Assembly: GCF_014650035.1 (NCBI RefSeq)
Contig: NZ_BMUE01000006.1
Location: forward strand, 364,239 to 428,238
DNA: 64,000 bases
DNA from: Streptomyces lucensis JCM 4490
GTDB lineage: Bacteria > Actinomycetota > Actinomycetes > Streptomycetales > Streptomycetaceae
Reading direction: 5' to 3'
Under the pieces are notes generated by a model. It saw nothing but the letters and a program-made list of their open reading frames with translations, was not told where the DNA came from and made no database searches. Numbering within the stretch: position 1 is the stretch's first letter; every line of letters starts with the position of its first letter. The position numbers and the translations under genes are program-made. Positions 35,985-45,559 of the stretch are shown piece after piece.

Positions 35985-36776
35985 ATGCTCGGCACAGAGT
36001 TCCGCACCGGCTCACCCGTCTGGATCGACCTCGGCAGCCCCGACACGGACGCGGCCGCCGCCTTCTACGGCGCCGTCTTCGGATGGCGGTTCGCGTCCGC
36101 CGGGCCCGAGGCGGGCGGCTACGGCTTCTTCCAGAAGGACGGCAGGACCGTGGCCGGCCTCGGTCCGCTGACCGAACAGGGCGCGGCGTCGTCCTGGATG
36201 ACGTACTTCCGCACCGAGGACGCCGGGGCCACCGCCCGTGAGGTGGTGTCCGCCGGCGGCACGGTGCGCGCCGAGCCCATGACCATGGGCGAGGCCACCA
36301 TGGCCCAGTTCACCGACCCCCAGGGCGCGCAGTTCGCCGTGCTGCACGCCCCCGGCGGCCTGGAGAAGGCGTCCGAGGACGACACGCTGGTCTGGGTCGA
36401 GCTGCACGTCGCCGACCCGGCGGCGGCGATCGGCTTCTACCGCGGCCTGTTCGGCTGGCGCACCGAGGAGATGCGGACGCCGGGCATGACGTACCAGGTG
36501 CTCAGCATCAGGGACGGCGACCAGGAGGAGGGCTCCTTCGGCGGTGTCGCCCCGCTGCGCGCCGGTCAGGACGACGCCGGTCAGGACGACGCGCGCTGGG
36601 TGCCGTACTTCGCGGTGGCCGACGCGGACGCCGTCGCCGCCGCCGTGCGGGGCAACGGCGGGACGGTCGTCGTGCCGCCGGCGAACGTGCCCGACGTGGG
36701 CCGCGTCGCGTGGCTGGCCGACCCGGCGCAGGCGGTGTTCGCCGTGCTCAGGCCGGACCCGCGCCAGGCGGCCTGA
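35985..36776 (+). CDS. Two-domain VOC (glyoxalase-like) protein
   Basis: 263 residues from ATG 35985 (CAGGAGG upstream). Two glyoxalase/bleomycin-resistance domains: about 8-125 (WIDLGSPDTDAAAAFYGAVF) and about 135-258 (WVELHVADPAAAIGFYRGLF). This paired VOC arrangement is common in Streptomyces and usually annotated as a hydroxylase-like or bleomycin-resistance-like protein. Metal-ligand positions are not the full H/E set, so the activity is open. It converges on a small lipoprotein gene across a hairpin. Confidence 0.9.
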   Translation: MLGTEFRTGSPVWIDLGSPDTDAAAAFYGAVFGWRFASAGPEAGGYGFFQKDGRTVAGLGPLTEQGAASSWMTYFRTEDAGATAREVVSAGGTVRAEPMTMGEATMAQFTDPQGAQFAVLHAPGGLEKASEDDTLVWVELHVADPAAAIGFYRGLFGWRTEEMRTPGMTYQVLSIRDGDQEEGSFGGVAPLRAGQDDAGQDDARWVPYFAVADADAVAAAVRGNGGTVVVPPANVPDVGRVAWLADPAQAVFAVLRPDPRQAA

Positions 36777-36812
36777 CCGGCCGCGGGACGGCGCGGGTCA
36801 GCTCGCGGCCGG
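36777..36812. terminator. Bidirectional hairpin between convergent genes
   Basis: CCGGCCGCG (36777-36785) and CGCGGCCGG (36804-36812) are perfect arms around 18 nt. The structure overlaps the last codons of the DUF4333 gene. Confidence 0.65.
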
Positions 36813-37151
36813 CGAGACCTTGTCGTCGGCCTTGAAGTCGAAGTTGATCCGGTCGTCCTCGACGGAGGTGACGGTGACCGTGACGCCCAGGCTGCCGCCG
36901 TCGCCCGCGGTGAGCGTGCAGCGGGTGGTGGTGCCGACCTTGCCCACGAGGTCCTCGGGGCAGCTGACGTCGGGCTTCGGCTGGCCCGTGGTGGCCGCGA
37001 GCTTCTCGGCGAGGGTGTCGGACAGCTTGTCCGCGGACAGCTTGGGCGTGGTCTTCCCGACGGTGACCGAGCCGGAGCAGCCGGCGAGCAGCACGCCGGC
37101 GGCAACGGCCGACAGGCTCCAGGCTGTTGCGGACGAGCGGACTGTCGCCAT
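36798..37151 (-). CDS. DUF4333 lipoprotein
   Basis: 117 residues from ATG 37151 (GGAG 7 nt upstream); the frame extends to 37346 without support. The lipobox is GVLLAGC, so it is lipidated at that Cys. The mature part carries the DUF4333 pattern: LSDTLAEKLAATTGQ, then a Cys pair in VSCPEDLVGKVGTTTRCTL and a short beta domain. Proteins of this family sit on the outer face of actinobacterial membranes; the function is unknown. Confidence 0.86.
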   Translation of the reverse strand: MATVRSSATAWSLSAVAAGVLLAGCSGSVTVGKTTPKLSADKLSDTLAEKLAATTGQPKPDVSCPEDLVGKVGTTTRCTLTAGDGGSLGVTVTVTSVEDDRINFDFKADDKVSPAAS

Positions 37152-37315
37152 GGTGGACTCCATCTGAGGCTGTGCGGGCGGGAAACGCCGGAAGCATACT
37201 GGTGGGCCATCCGGAGGCACTCTGCTGGCGCCCGGCCCGGGCCGCCCGCACGCTGGATCCCGTACGCGCAGGAGCCGCCGCGCACCGTGCGGCGGCAGCG
37301 TTCCGGGAGGACCGT

Positions 37316-38053
37316 GTGACCGCTTCGCCGCCCGCCACCGACGCACCGCCGGCCCAGTACGCCGACCTGCGGGCCCTGGTGGTCAACTGCACCCTCAAGC
37401 GCTCGCCGGAGACCAGCAACACCCAGGGGCTGATCGACCGCAGCACCGGCATCATGGACCAGCAGGGCGTCCACGTCGACGTCGTCCGGGCCGTGGACCA
37501 CGACATCGCCACCGGCGTCTGGCCCGACATGAGGGAGCACGGCTGGGAGACGGACGCCTGGCCGGAGCTGTACCGGCAGGTGATGGCGGCCGACATCCTC
37601 GTCCTGGCCGGGCCGATCTGGCTGGGCGACAACAGCTCGGTGATGAAGCGGGTGATCGAACGCCTGTACGCGTGCTCCAGTCTGCTCAACGACGCCGGGC
37701 AGTACGCCTACTACGGCCGTGTCGGCGGCTGCCTGATCACCGGCAACGAGGACGGCGTCAAGCACTGCGCCATGAACGTGCTGTACAGCCTGCAGCACCT
37801 GGGCTACACCATCCCCCCGCAGGCGGACGCCGGATGGATCGGCGAGGCCGGCCCCGGACCCTCGTACCTCGACCCGGGATCCGGCGGTCCGGAGAACGAC
37901 TTCACCAACCGCAACACCCACTTCATGACCTGGAACCTGCTGCACCTGGCCCGGGCGCTGAAGGACCTCGGCGGCATCCCCGCCCACGGCAACCAGCGCA
38001 CCGCATGGGACGCCGGCTGCCGCCGCGACCACGAGAACCCCGAGCACCGCTAG
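37316..38053 (+). CDS. Flavodoxin-like NADPH-dependent FMN reductase family protein
   Basis: 245 residues from GTG 37316 (GGGAGG upstream). The flavodoxin fold starts LRALVVNCTLKRSPETSNTQ (FMN phosphate loop), with LVLAGPIWLGDNSSVMKRVI and the GGCLITGNEDG loop. It probably reduces flavin or quinones in the cytoplasm. It is divergent from the DUF4333 gene. Downstream is a 21-bp tandem repeat and the convergent YihY gene. Confidence 0.9.
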   Translation: MTASPPATDAPPAQYADLRALVVNCTLKRSPETSNTQGLIDRSTGIMDQQGVHVDVVRAVDHDIATGVWPDMREHGWETDAWPELYRQVMAADILVLAGPIWLGDNSSVMKRVIERLYACSSLLNDAGQYAYYGRVGGCLITGNEDGVKHCAMNVLYSLQHLGYTIPPQADAGWIGEAGPGPSYLDPGSGGPENDFTNRNTHFMTWNLLHLARALKDLGGIPAHGNQRTAWDAGCRRDHENPEHR

Positions 38054-38077
38054 GGACGCCACGGCGGGCACGGCACG

Positions 38078-38140
38078 CCACTGCGACCGGCCCGCGCCCC
38101 ACTGCGACCGGCCCGCGCCCCACTGCGACCGGCCCGCGCC
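38078..38140. repeat. Three tandem 21-bp repeats between convergent genes
   Basis: The unit starts CCACTGCGACCGGCCCGCGC and repeats at 38078, 38099 and 38120, followed by a partial copy. It is non-coding and lies 25 bp after the oxidoreductase stop. Copy-number variation between strains is likely. Confidence 0.9.
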
Positions 38141-38176
38141 CCACGGCGCCTGCACCGCCCGCCGCCCGCCGCCCGC

Positions 38177-38983
38177 TCAGCGCAGCGCGCGGCCCACGAT
38201 CGCGCCCAGGTGGATGACCACGCCGACCGCCACCAGCCACGACAGGATCACCATCACGACGCCGATCGGGCCGTACTTCTCCTCGTTCGCCACGATCGCC
38301 GCGGAGAAGAAGCGGGCGGAGAACAGCCCGAGGCCGGTCCAGCACACACTCGTGGCCAGGGCCGAGGACAGCAGGGCGCGCCACGGCACCGCCCGGGCGA
38401 GCAGGACGTACATGCTGCCCCACCAGAAGACGACCGCCCACAGGAAGCCGATCAGACCGGGCAGGAGCCACCCGCCGAGGGCCCTGCCCATCGCGGCCTG
38501 CGCGGCCGCGTAGGCGAACAGCCAGACCAGCCAGGCCAGCTGGATCACCGTGTTCCGCCACCCGCGCCGGCGGAGGCCGAAGAGCAGCTGGTACCAGCTC
38601 TGCAGGGTGCCGGCCACGGCGATGGCGCCGAGCATGAGCAGGACGGCGCTCGTCGCGGTGAGGGGGTACGAACTCGTCGCGGGGGTGAAAAGGGACGCCA
38701 CCGCCTGCGCCGCCTGCGGGTCCAGCCCCAGCCAGCCGGCGAGGACCAGCGCCGCGTTCTGGCCGGCCGCCGCCGTGACGATGATCAGGAAGGGGAAGAA
38801 GCACAGGAGCGCGAGCGCGGCCAGCTGGAAGGAGTTCCCGAAGAGGTCGACCGCCGCCAGGCGGTCCCACAGCCGCCCCGGCCCACTGGCCTCGAACCGG
38901 CGGACGGCGTCCCGCCACCACCGGCCGGCACGCGCGCGGAGCGTGCGCCACCGCCGGGCGGCCGTCTTCCCGCCGTAGCCCAT
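38177..38983 (-). CDS. YihY/BrkB family membrane protein
   Basis: 268 residues from ATG 38983. Six hydrophobic helices follow an amphipathic N-terminal segment (FEASGPGRLWDRLAAVDLFG). Typical features are ALALLCFFPFLIIVTAAAG and GPIGVVMVILSWLVAVGVVIHLGA. The family was once called ribonuclease BN; that role is not supported and the function remains open. It ends 36 bp after the 21-bp repeats. Confidence 0.88.
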   Translation of the reverse strand: MGYGGKTAARRWRTLRARAGRWWRDAVRRFEASGPGRLWDRLAAVDLFGNSFQLAALALLCFFPFLIIVTAAAGQNAALVLAGWLGLDPQAAQAVASLFTPATSSYPLTATSAVLLMLGAIAVAGTLQSWYQLLFGLRRRGWRNTVIQLAWLVWLFAYAAAQAAMGRALGGWLLPGLIGFLWAVVFWWGSMYVLLARAVPWRALLSSALATSVCWTGLGLFSARFFSAAIVANEEKYGPIGVVMVILSWLVAVGVVIHLGAIVGRALR

Positions 38984-39065
38984 GCAAGGAAGTGAACCCC
39001 GGTTCGCGGGCGGTGTCGCGGCGGAGGGCGGCGCACCCGCGGCTGCCGCCAGCGGATCACGCGGC

Positions 39066-41849
39066 TCATGCGCCGGGATCGTCGAACTGGTCGAGCAGGA
39101 AGTCGATCGGTGCGTGGCCCGCCGCCGCGGCCATGCCGTCGCAGAGGGCCTGCTCCGTCCAGATGACCTTGCCGCGGGCCGTGTACCGCGTCCCCCACCG
39201 CTGGGCGAACTGCGCCACCAGGAACAGCCCCCGCCCGCCCTCGTCCGTGGTCGCCGCCCGCCGCAGCCGCGGCGACGTGCCGCTGCCGTCCGACACCTCG
39301 CAGATCAGGCAGCGTCCGTGCACCAGCCGCACACCGACCGGCGGCGAGCCGTACCGGATCGCGTTGGTGACCAGTTCGCTGAGGATCAGCTCCGTGGCGA
39401 ACCCGGCCTCCTCGAGTCCCCACTCCCGCAGCCGCTCCCGGCACCGTGCCCGCACCGAGGGGACCACCGCCGGGTCCGACGGCACGTCCCACTCGGCCAC
39501 GCGCGAGGGAGGGAACATCCGGGTACGGGCCGTCAGCAGCGCGATGTCGTCGAACGAGTGCGACGGCTCCAGCGCGTCGATCACCGCCTGGCACGTCTCC
39601 TCCGGAGTGCGGCGCCCGGAACCGTCCAGCGCCCGGCGCAGCCGTTCCATCCCGACGTCGATGTCGTGTCCGCGGTCCTCCACCAGGCCGTCGGTGTAGA
39701 GCACCAGCTGTGAACCCTCCGGCAGGGACAGCTCGGCGGTCTCGAAGGGGTGGCCGCCCAGGCCGAGCGGGGTCGAGGCCGGGACGCCGGCGCACCCGAC
39801 CGTCCCGTCCGGACGCACCACCACCGGCTCCGGGTGTCCGGCGCGGGCCATCGTGCAGACCCCCGTCACAGGGTCGTAGACCGCGTAGAGGCAGGTCGCC
39901 CCGGTCACCCCCTCCCCCTCGTGGTCCTCCGCGGCGTCGCCCGCGCTCTCCTCGTTGTCCATGCGCAGGACGAGGTCGTCCAGGTTCCCGAGCACCTCGT
40001 CCACGGGGAGGTCCAGGGTGGCGAAGTTGTGCACCGCGGTACGCAGCCGGCCCATCGTCGCCGCCGCGTGCAGCCCGTGACCGACGACGTCGCCCATGAC
40101 CAGGGCCACCCGGGCGCCCGGCAGCGGGATGACGTCGAACCAGTCCCCGCCCACCCCCGCCTCGGCGGGCAGGTACCGCCAGGCCACCTCCAGCGCCTCC
40201 TGGTCCGGCTGGGCCCGCGGCAGCAGGCTGCGCTGCAGCGTCACCGCCATCGCGTGCTCCCGGGTGTACCTGCGGGCGTTGTCGATGGCCAGGGCGGCCC
40301 GCGCGGCCAGTTCCTCCGCGAAGGAGAGGTCCTCCGGCTGGAACGCCGGGGAGTCCGCCGTCCGGTAGAAGTTCACCACGCCCAGCGGCACGTTCCGCGC
40401 CCGCAGCGGCACGGTCATCAGCGAGCGCAGCCCGGCCTCCAGGGCCTTCCGGGCACGCTCCGGGTCCTGTTCCCGCCAGCCGTGGGCCTGCCGCAGGTCC
40501 GCCTCCAGCATGGCCCGCCGCTCCTGCAGCGTCCGCATCTGCGGCGCGCGGTGCGTGAACGTGATCACCTCGCCCAGCTGATGGACGGGGACCATCCGCC
40601 GGTCGCCGCCGATCGCCGCCCGGCGCAGATGCCGCCAGCCCTCCGCCGTCGGCTCCCATCCGCGCACCACCGCGTCGAGCAGGTCCACCGTCACCAGGTC
40701 CGCGAACTGCGGCGTCGTCACGTCGGCCAGCTCCTGTGCCGTACGCCCCACGTCCAGCGTGGTGCCGATCGCCACCCCGGCCTCGTACAGCAGCTTCAGC
40801 CGCTCCCGCGCGACCTCGGCCCGCCCCGAGACCGCCGCCAGCTCCGTGGTGTCCCGCAGGGTCACCACGCTTCCCGTGCCGCCGGCCGTGCCGGCCGCAC
40901 CGTCAGCGCCGTCCGGCGCGTACGTCAGCCGCTTGTTCACCGCCAGCAGGTGGTCCCCCGCGAGGTGCACCTCGTCGGTGACCGACTCCGGCGACGACAG
41001 CAGGTGCGTGATCGACTCCGGCAGCCCCAGCTCCCGCACCGGCCGCCCCCGCACGTCCGCCGGCAGGCCGAGCAGCCGTCGCGCCTCGTCGTTGGCCAGC
41101 AGCAGCCGGCCGTCGGCACCGGTGATCAGCACGCCTTCCCGCACCGCGTGCAGCACCGCGTCGTGGTGCTCGTACAGCTGCGCCAGCTCCGCCGGGGCCA
41201 TGCCGTGCGTCTGACGGCGCAGCCGCCGGGCGACCAGCGTCGTCCCCGCCGTGGACAGCGCCAGCGCGGCCGCGCCGCTGCCCACGATGATCGGCAGCTG
41301 CGGCAGCCACAGTGCCGCCACGTTCCTGACCGTGATGCCGGCGGAGACCAGGCCGACCACCTCGCCGCGTGCGTCCGTCACCGGCACCACCGCCTGCACG
41401 GCCGTCCCCGCACCCGCGGGCAGCGGCGGCCCGCCGGCCTGCTCGACGACGGTACGGCCCCGCAGCGCCGGCGCGATGGTGCCGACGAACTTCTTGCCGA
41501 TCTCACCCGGATAGGGATACGTGTACCGGATCCCCGCCGTGTTCATCGCGACGACGAAGTCCACACCGGTGCGCTTGCGCGCCTCCTCGGCCCGGGGCTG
41601 CAGCACCGCCGTCGGATCGGGGCTCCGCAGCGCCGCGGCCGTGCCCGGGGCGCTCGCGAACGACTGGGCCGCGATGACCGACTCACGGCGCCCCCGCTGC
41701 ACCGCGTCCCGCGCCGTCTGGAGCACCATGGCCGTGACCCCGGCGAGGACCAGCAGGACCACGATCACGACCTGAAGGAAGAACACCTGACCGGCCGCGC
41801 TGCGCGGATCCAGCAGGGATGCCCGGCGTCGCCGCGAGCGCTCCTCCAT
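39066..41849 (-). CDS. Multi-domain sensor SpoIIE phosphatase with HATPase domain
   Basis: 927 residues from ATG 41849 (AAGGGAG upstream). Order: TM1 (about 20-42), extracytoplasmic Cache-like sensor (about 45-185), TM2 (about 188-212), PAS (about 225-330), GAF (about 345-530), PP2C-SpoIIE (about 545-760; VGGDWFDVIPL, VMGDVVGHGLHAAA, VLYTDGLVEDR), and C-terminal HATPase of anti-sigma type (ELILSELVTNAIRYG, EGGRGLFLVAQFA). One protein thus combines sensing with a phosphatase and an anti-sigma-like kinase, as in known Streptomyces proteins. No cognate sigma gene is adjacent. Confidence 0.92.
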   Translation of the reverse strand: MEERSRRRRASLLDPRSAAGQVFFLQVVIVVLLVLAGVTAMVLQTARDAVQRGRRESVIAAQSFASAPGTAAALRSPDPTAVLQPRAEEARKRTGVDFVVAMNTAGIRYTYPYPGEIGKKFVGTIAPALRGRTVVEQAGGPPLPAGAGTAVQAVVPVTDARGEVVGLVSAGITVRNVAALWLPQLPIIVGSGAAALALSTAGTTLVARRLRRQTHGMAPAELAQLYEHHDAVLHAVREGVLITGADGRLLLANDEARRLLGLPADVRGRPVRELGLPESITHLLSSPESVTDEVHLAGDHLLAVNKRLTYAPDGADGAAGTAGGTGSVVTLRDTTELAAVSGRAEVARERLKLLYEAGVAIGTTLDVGRTAQELADVTTPQFADLVTVDLLDAVVRGWEPTAEGWRHLRRAAIGGDRRMVPVHQLGEVITFTHRAPQMRTLQERRAMLEADLRQAHGWREQDPERARKALEAGLRSLMTVPLRARNVPLGVVNFYRTADSPAFQPEDLSFAEELAARAALAIDNARRYTREHAMAVTLQRSLLPRAQPDQEALEVAWRYLPAEAGVGGDWFDVIPLPGARVALVMGDVVGHGLHAAATMGRLRTAVHNFATLDLPVDEVLGNLDDLVLRMDNEESAGDAAEDHEGEGVTGATCLYAVYDPVTGVCTMARAGHPEPVVVRPDGTVGCAGVPASTPLGLGGHPFETAELSLPEGSQLVLYTDGLVEDRGHDIDVGMERLRRALDGSGRRTPEETCQAVIDALEPSHSFDDIALLTARTRMFPPSRVAEWDVPSDPAVVPSVRARCRERLREWGLEEAGFATELILSELVTNAIRYGSPPVGVRLVHGRCLICEVSDGSGTSPRLRRAATTDEGGRGLFLVAQFAQRWGTRYTARGKVIWTEQALCDGMAAAAGHAPIDFLLDQFDDPGA

Positions 41850-42084
41850 ACTCCCTTGATAACACCGCCGCGGCCGGGACGACGCGATCGGACGGCGAGG
41901 CGGGGCGACGCGGTACCCGGCGGACCGCATCCGCCACTCGTGCCGCGGCACGGGCTACCTGTGCTTCGCACCCCCCTGGCCGTCGCCCGCCCGGCCGTTC
42001 CCGGCCGTGCCGTCCGTGCCGCCGGGACCGCCGCCGGATGCGTTCGTCCTGCCGGACGAGCCGCCCCCGCTCGCCGCGTCGTCG

Positions 42085-42681
42085 CCGGCACCCGCGTCCC
42101 TGAACGCCCTGTGGCGACAGCGGTACCGCTGGTGCTACGGCACTCTCCAGGCGATGTGGAAGCACCGCGGCGCACTGGTCCAGCGCGGCGCCGCCGGGAA
42201 GCTGGGCCGCCGGGGCCTGGTCTACCTCCTCCTCTTCCAGGTACTGCTGCCCCTGCTCGCCCCGGTCGTTGACGTGTTCGCCCTCTACGGCCTGGTCTTC
42301 CTGGACCCGATCCGGATCACCGCCCTGTGGCTCGTCTTCCTTCTCCTGCAACTCGGGATGGGCCTGTACGCCTTCCGCCTGGACGGCGAACGCCCCGGCC
42401 CGCTGTGGAGCCTGCCGCTGCAGCAGTTCGTCTACCGGCAGCTCATGTATCTGGTGGTACTCCAGTCCGTCTTCACCGCCGTGTCCGGATCACGGCTTCG
42501 CTGGCAGCGCATGGAGCGCTACGGCAGTCTGCGCGCACCGGCGGGAGCCAAGCCCTCCGGGGAGGACCGCATCGCGGCGCCCGCCCAGCCGGAACCGTAC
42601 GAGGGGGTCGCGGCAGATCCCGCCCCCCGACCGTACGTGGCCACTCCGGAGCCCGGACCGTACGAGTCGCACCGGTACTGA
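42085..42681 (+). pseudogene. C-terminal remnant of a GT2 glycosyltransferase
   Basis: Only the last part of the protein remains. From about 42100 it reads SLNALWRQRYRWCYGTLQAM, the QxxRW motif of processive GT2 enzymes, then four membrane helices (YLLLFQVLLPLLAPVVDVFALYG onward) and a Pro/Glu-rich tail ending ESHRY. Full Streptomyces homologues, from memory, are 600-750 residue fusions of polysaccharide deacetylase and GT2. The nucleotide-binding domain is absent and the upstream 150 bp hold no matching frame. The open frame starts at 42007 but lacks a good start. Confidence 0.75.
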
Positions 42682-42814
42682 AGGGGAGTGTCCGGCTGCA
42701 CAAGCTTCCCCAAAAGGTCGTGCACCTGCGTACGGGCGGGACGGAGGGAGCAACCCGGCCGGCGCACCGCCCTAGGATGGCGCTTCCCCAACTGGCTTGG
42801 AACAAAGGAAACAG

Positions 42815-45307
42815 ATGGGCAGACAGATACGGCATTGGGCGGCGCTCGTCGCCCCTGTCGCGCTCGGTGCGGCATTGCTCGCCCCGGCCACCGCTCACGC
42901 GGAGACCGTCGTCTCCGGGAATTACACCGCGGTGTTCAACTACCCCACGCCCACGACGTACGACTCCTCGATCAACACCTCGGTCGGCGACCTGATCGAC
43001 CTCGCGGCGCCCAACTCGACGCTGTACATGGGCATGTACTGGTTCAACAGCTCGACTCTGCGGGCGAAGCTCACCGCCGCGCAGAGCCGCGGCGTCACGC
43101 TGCGCATCATCTCGGAGTCGGCGAACCGGGGCAGCAGCGACCTGGACAGCCTGACGCTGACGGGCAACTCCACCCTCACCTGGTGCTCCCGCGGTTGCCT
43201 GGGCAACGGCTCGGGCGACGTGAACGCGATCGACCACGACAAGTACATCGTGTTCGACGCCCTCACCGACGGTCGCACGAACGTCGTCTGGCAGAGCTCG
43301 CAGAACCTCGCGGGCGGCCAGGACGGCGAGATCAACAACGCGGTCGTCGTGTCCAACAACGCGACCCTCGCCTCCCGGTACCGCGCGCACTTCAACGACC
43401 AGATCAAGCACGCCGGTGACAGCGCGCACACGACGTACGACTACACCACGGGCGACCCGAGCTCTCCCGTCGAGGCGTTCTTCTTCCCCCGGGACACCGC
43501 CTCGGACGCCACCCACTACGGCAACGCCGACATCCTCGCCTCGTTCATCGACAAGGTCGACTGCTCGACCGACGGAAAGATCAGGATCTCGGCGGCCGAG
43601 CTCGACCAGCGGACCACCCGCCCGGCCGTCTACGACGCCCTGGAGACGAAGCGGTCCCAGGGGTGCAGCGTCGAAGCGAACGTGCGCGATCTCAGCAACG
43701 GCGGCGGCAACGACGGGGTCAACGATCTGACCGCCCTCGACATCGCGGCCTACGGCAACCGCCCCGGCGGGTGCCGCTACAAGGCCTCGGCGACCGCCTC
43801 CTGCAACCACGGCACCACCCACTCCAAGTACCTGCTGACGGAGTGGACGAAGGCCGACGGCACCAAGGTCCAGCACGTGTACACGGGCTCGCACAACTGG
43901 ACGTCGGGCTCGCTGAAGACGAACGACGAGACGCTGCTGCGCATCGACGCCCCGACGGTGTACCAGGCCTACGTCGCCAACTTCGACAAGGTGCACTCGG
44001 GCGCGGTCGACATCGACGCCTCGAAGTACGGCTCGACGTCCCAGCACTATTCGCGGGTCAACGTGCAGGCCGACGGCGACCAGCACTACAGCGCCGTCGC
44101 CTCCGGCGGCACCTCGCCCGTCTACACCGCGGTGGTGTACGAGCAGGGCGACCGGCACGACTCCTCGGACACCGAGCTGGGCACCGACGTGTACATCCGC
44201 ATGTACAAGGACGGCGTCGCGCTGTGGAACGAGAAGCTGCTGAGCAACAGCGGCACCGCCGGCAACGCGACCTGGTCGCACCAGAAGCCCGACGTCGGCG
44301 TGGACGACCACGGCAACGCGATCGTCGCGTGGGCCAAGGACGACGACGGCAACAAGTACGCCGACATCGCCGTGGTCAAGGTGACCCCGGACGGCACGGT
44401 GACCGCCCTGCCGCGCCCGCACGCCTCCGGCAGCGGGGACCAGCTGCGGCCCACGGTCGCGGTGGCCGGTGACGGCTCCTACACGGTCGCCTGGGAGAGC
44501 ACGGCCGACGGCTCCACGCTCAACCAGGTCTACGCGAGCAGCTGGTCCGCGACCGGCGCACTGCGCTACCAGGACGTCCAGGTCAGCACGATCAACTCGG
44601 GTGCGGCCGGGTCGAACCGCCGTCCCGACGCGGCGATCGACGACGCCGGGAACACCGCGATCGTCTGGGAGGAGGACGCGGACGGCAACGGCGGCCTCAA
44701 CATCGGTCTCGCGAAGCTGAACACCTCGGGCGGCTTCGCCGTGGCCCGCAAGGTGGCCAACTCCCTCACCGACGGTCAGCAGACCGTTCCCGCGGTGGCG
44801 TCGGCGGGCGACGGCCGGTTCGTCGTGGCGTGGACCGACGAGTACACCACCGGCACCGGCACGCTGGTGCGGCCCCAGCGGATCTACGACCGCGTCTTCT
44901 CCGCGACCGGCGGCGCCGCGGCGGCCGAGCAGCGGGCCACCGAGGACGGCACCGGCAGCGGCCCGTACGTCGACGGCCAGCGGCCGATCTCCGACCAGGA
45001 CGTCGCCGACGTGGCGGTCGCCGACGACGGCAGCTTCGTGGTCGCGTGGAAGGAGGCCTTCGACGTGAACATCGGCGGCACCCTGTACGCGGGCAAGGAC
45101 GACGTGTGGGCCCGCGGCTTCAACGCGGACGGCACGACGGCCGGCAGGCTGCCCGCCTACCGGATGAACGTGGTGACCGGCGGCGGCCAGGGCGGCCCGG
45201 CCGTGACCCTGGCCTCGACCGGCCGGCTCGCGCTGACGTACTCGGACGACTACGACGGCAACGGCTTCAACGAGATGCGGCTGCGGGACGCCTTCAGCAA
45301 CTCCTGA
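42815..45307 (+). CDS. Secreted phospholipase D-like protein with repeat domain
   Basis: 830 residues from ATG 42815 (AAAGGA 5 nt upstream; a TTG at 42797 is less likely). Signal peptide LVAPVALGAALLAPATAHA-ET. The PLD-like domain (about 35-400) has HKD motifs IDHDKYIVFD and THSKYLLTEW, both with His and Lys. The second half (about 415-830) holds WD/bulb-lectin-like repeats of about 60-80 residues with recurring VAVADDGSFVVAWKEA-type segments. It probably acts outside the cell on phospholipid or nucleic-acid diesters. It is followed by a terminator hairpin. Confidence 0.9.
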   Translation: MGRQIRHWAALVAPVALGAALLAPATAHAETVVSGNYTAVFNYPTPTTYDSSINTSVGDLIDLAAPNSTLYMGMYWFNSSTLRAKLTAAQSRGVTLRIISESANRGSSDLDSLTLTGNSTLTWCSRGCLGNGSGDVNAIDHDKYIVFDALTDGRTNVVWQSSQNLAGGQDGEINNAVVVSNNATLASRYRAHFNDQIKHAGDSAHTTYDYTTGDPSSPVEAFFFPRDTASDATHYGNADILASFIDKVDCSTDGKIRISAAELDQRTTRPAVYDALETKRSQGCSVEANVRDLSNGGGNDGVNDLTALDIAAYGNRPGGCRYKASATASCNHGTTHSKYLLTEWTKADGTKVQHVYTGSHNWTSGSLKTNDETLLRIDAPTVYQAYVANFDKVHSGAVDIDASKYGSTSQHYSRVNVQADGDQHYSAVASGGTSPVYTAVVYEQGDRHDSSDTELGTDVYIRMYKDGVALWNEKLLSNSGTAGNATWSHQKPDVGVDDHGNAIVAWAKDDDGNKYADIAVVKVTPDGTVTALPRPHASGSGDQLRPTVAVAGDGSYTVAWESTADGSTLNQVYASSWSATGALRYQDVQVSTINSGAAGSNRRPDAAIDDAGNTAIVWEEDADGNGGLNIGLAKLNTSGGFAVARKVANSLTDGQQTVPAVASAGDGRFVVAWTDEYTTGTGTLVRPQRIYDRVFSATGGAAAAEQRATEDGTGSGPYVDGQRPISDQDVADVAVADDGSFVVAWKEAFDVNIGGTLYAGKDDVWARGFNADGTTAGRLPAYRMNVVTGGGQGGPAVTLASTGRLALTYSDDYDGNGFNEMRLRDAFSNS

Positions 45308-45327
45308 ACCCCGGCGAGTCCCACCAC

Positions 45328-45355
45328 AGGGCGGCGCCCCTCGGGGTGCCGCCCT
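45328..45355 (+). terminator. Hairpin after the phospholipase D-like gene
   Basis: AGGGCGGCGCCCC and GGGGTGCCGCCCT pair over 13 positions (one mismatch) around a 2-nt turn, 21 bp after the stop. Confidence 0.8.
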
Positions 45356-45559
45356 TCACCCGGTCAGGGCCTGGCGGGGTGGTGTTCGCGATAGGTGATG
45401 CGGCGGTCTCCATGAAGACCGCCGCAAGCGACAGCGCTCGCACAGGTTCCATGGCTCTGACCAGCGTGCATATCGCCCGGCGTCGGCTCTGTCATTCGAT
45501 CGGAGCCGCGCGGTGCACTCGCCGCCCCGCTGTGCTATTTCGAATGGCATACTTGGCGT

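Noticed and set aside
38078..38140. 21-bp tandem repeats considered as plasmid iterons
   Set aside because: Only three copies, GC-rich, between chromosomal convergent genes with no replication gene nearby.
39750..42272. 840-codon plus-strand frame over the phosphatase gene
   Set aside because: Antisense shadow; the minus-strand protein has clear PAS, GAF, PP2C and HATPase motifs.
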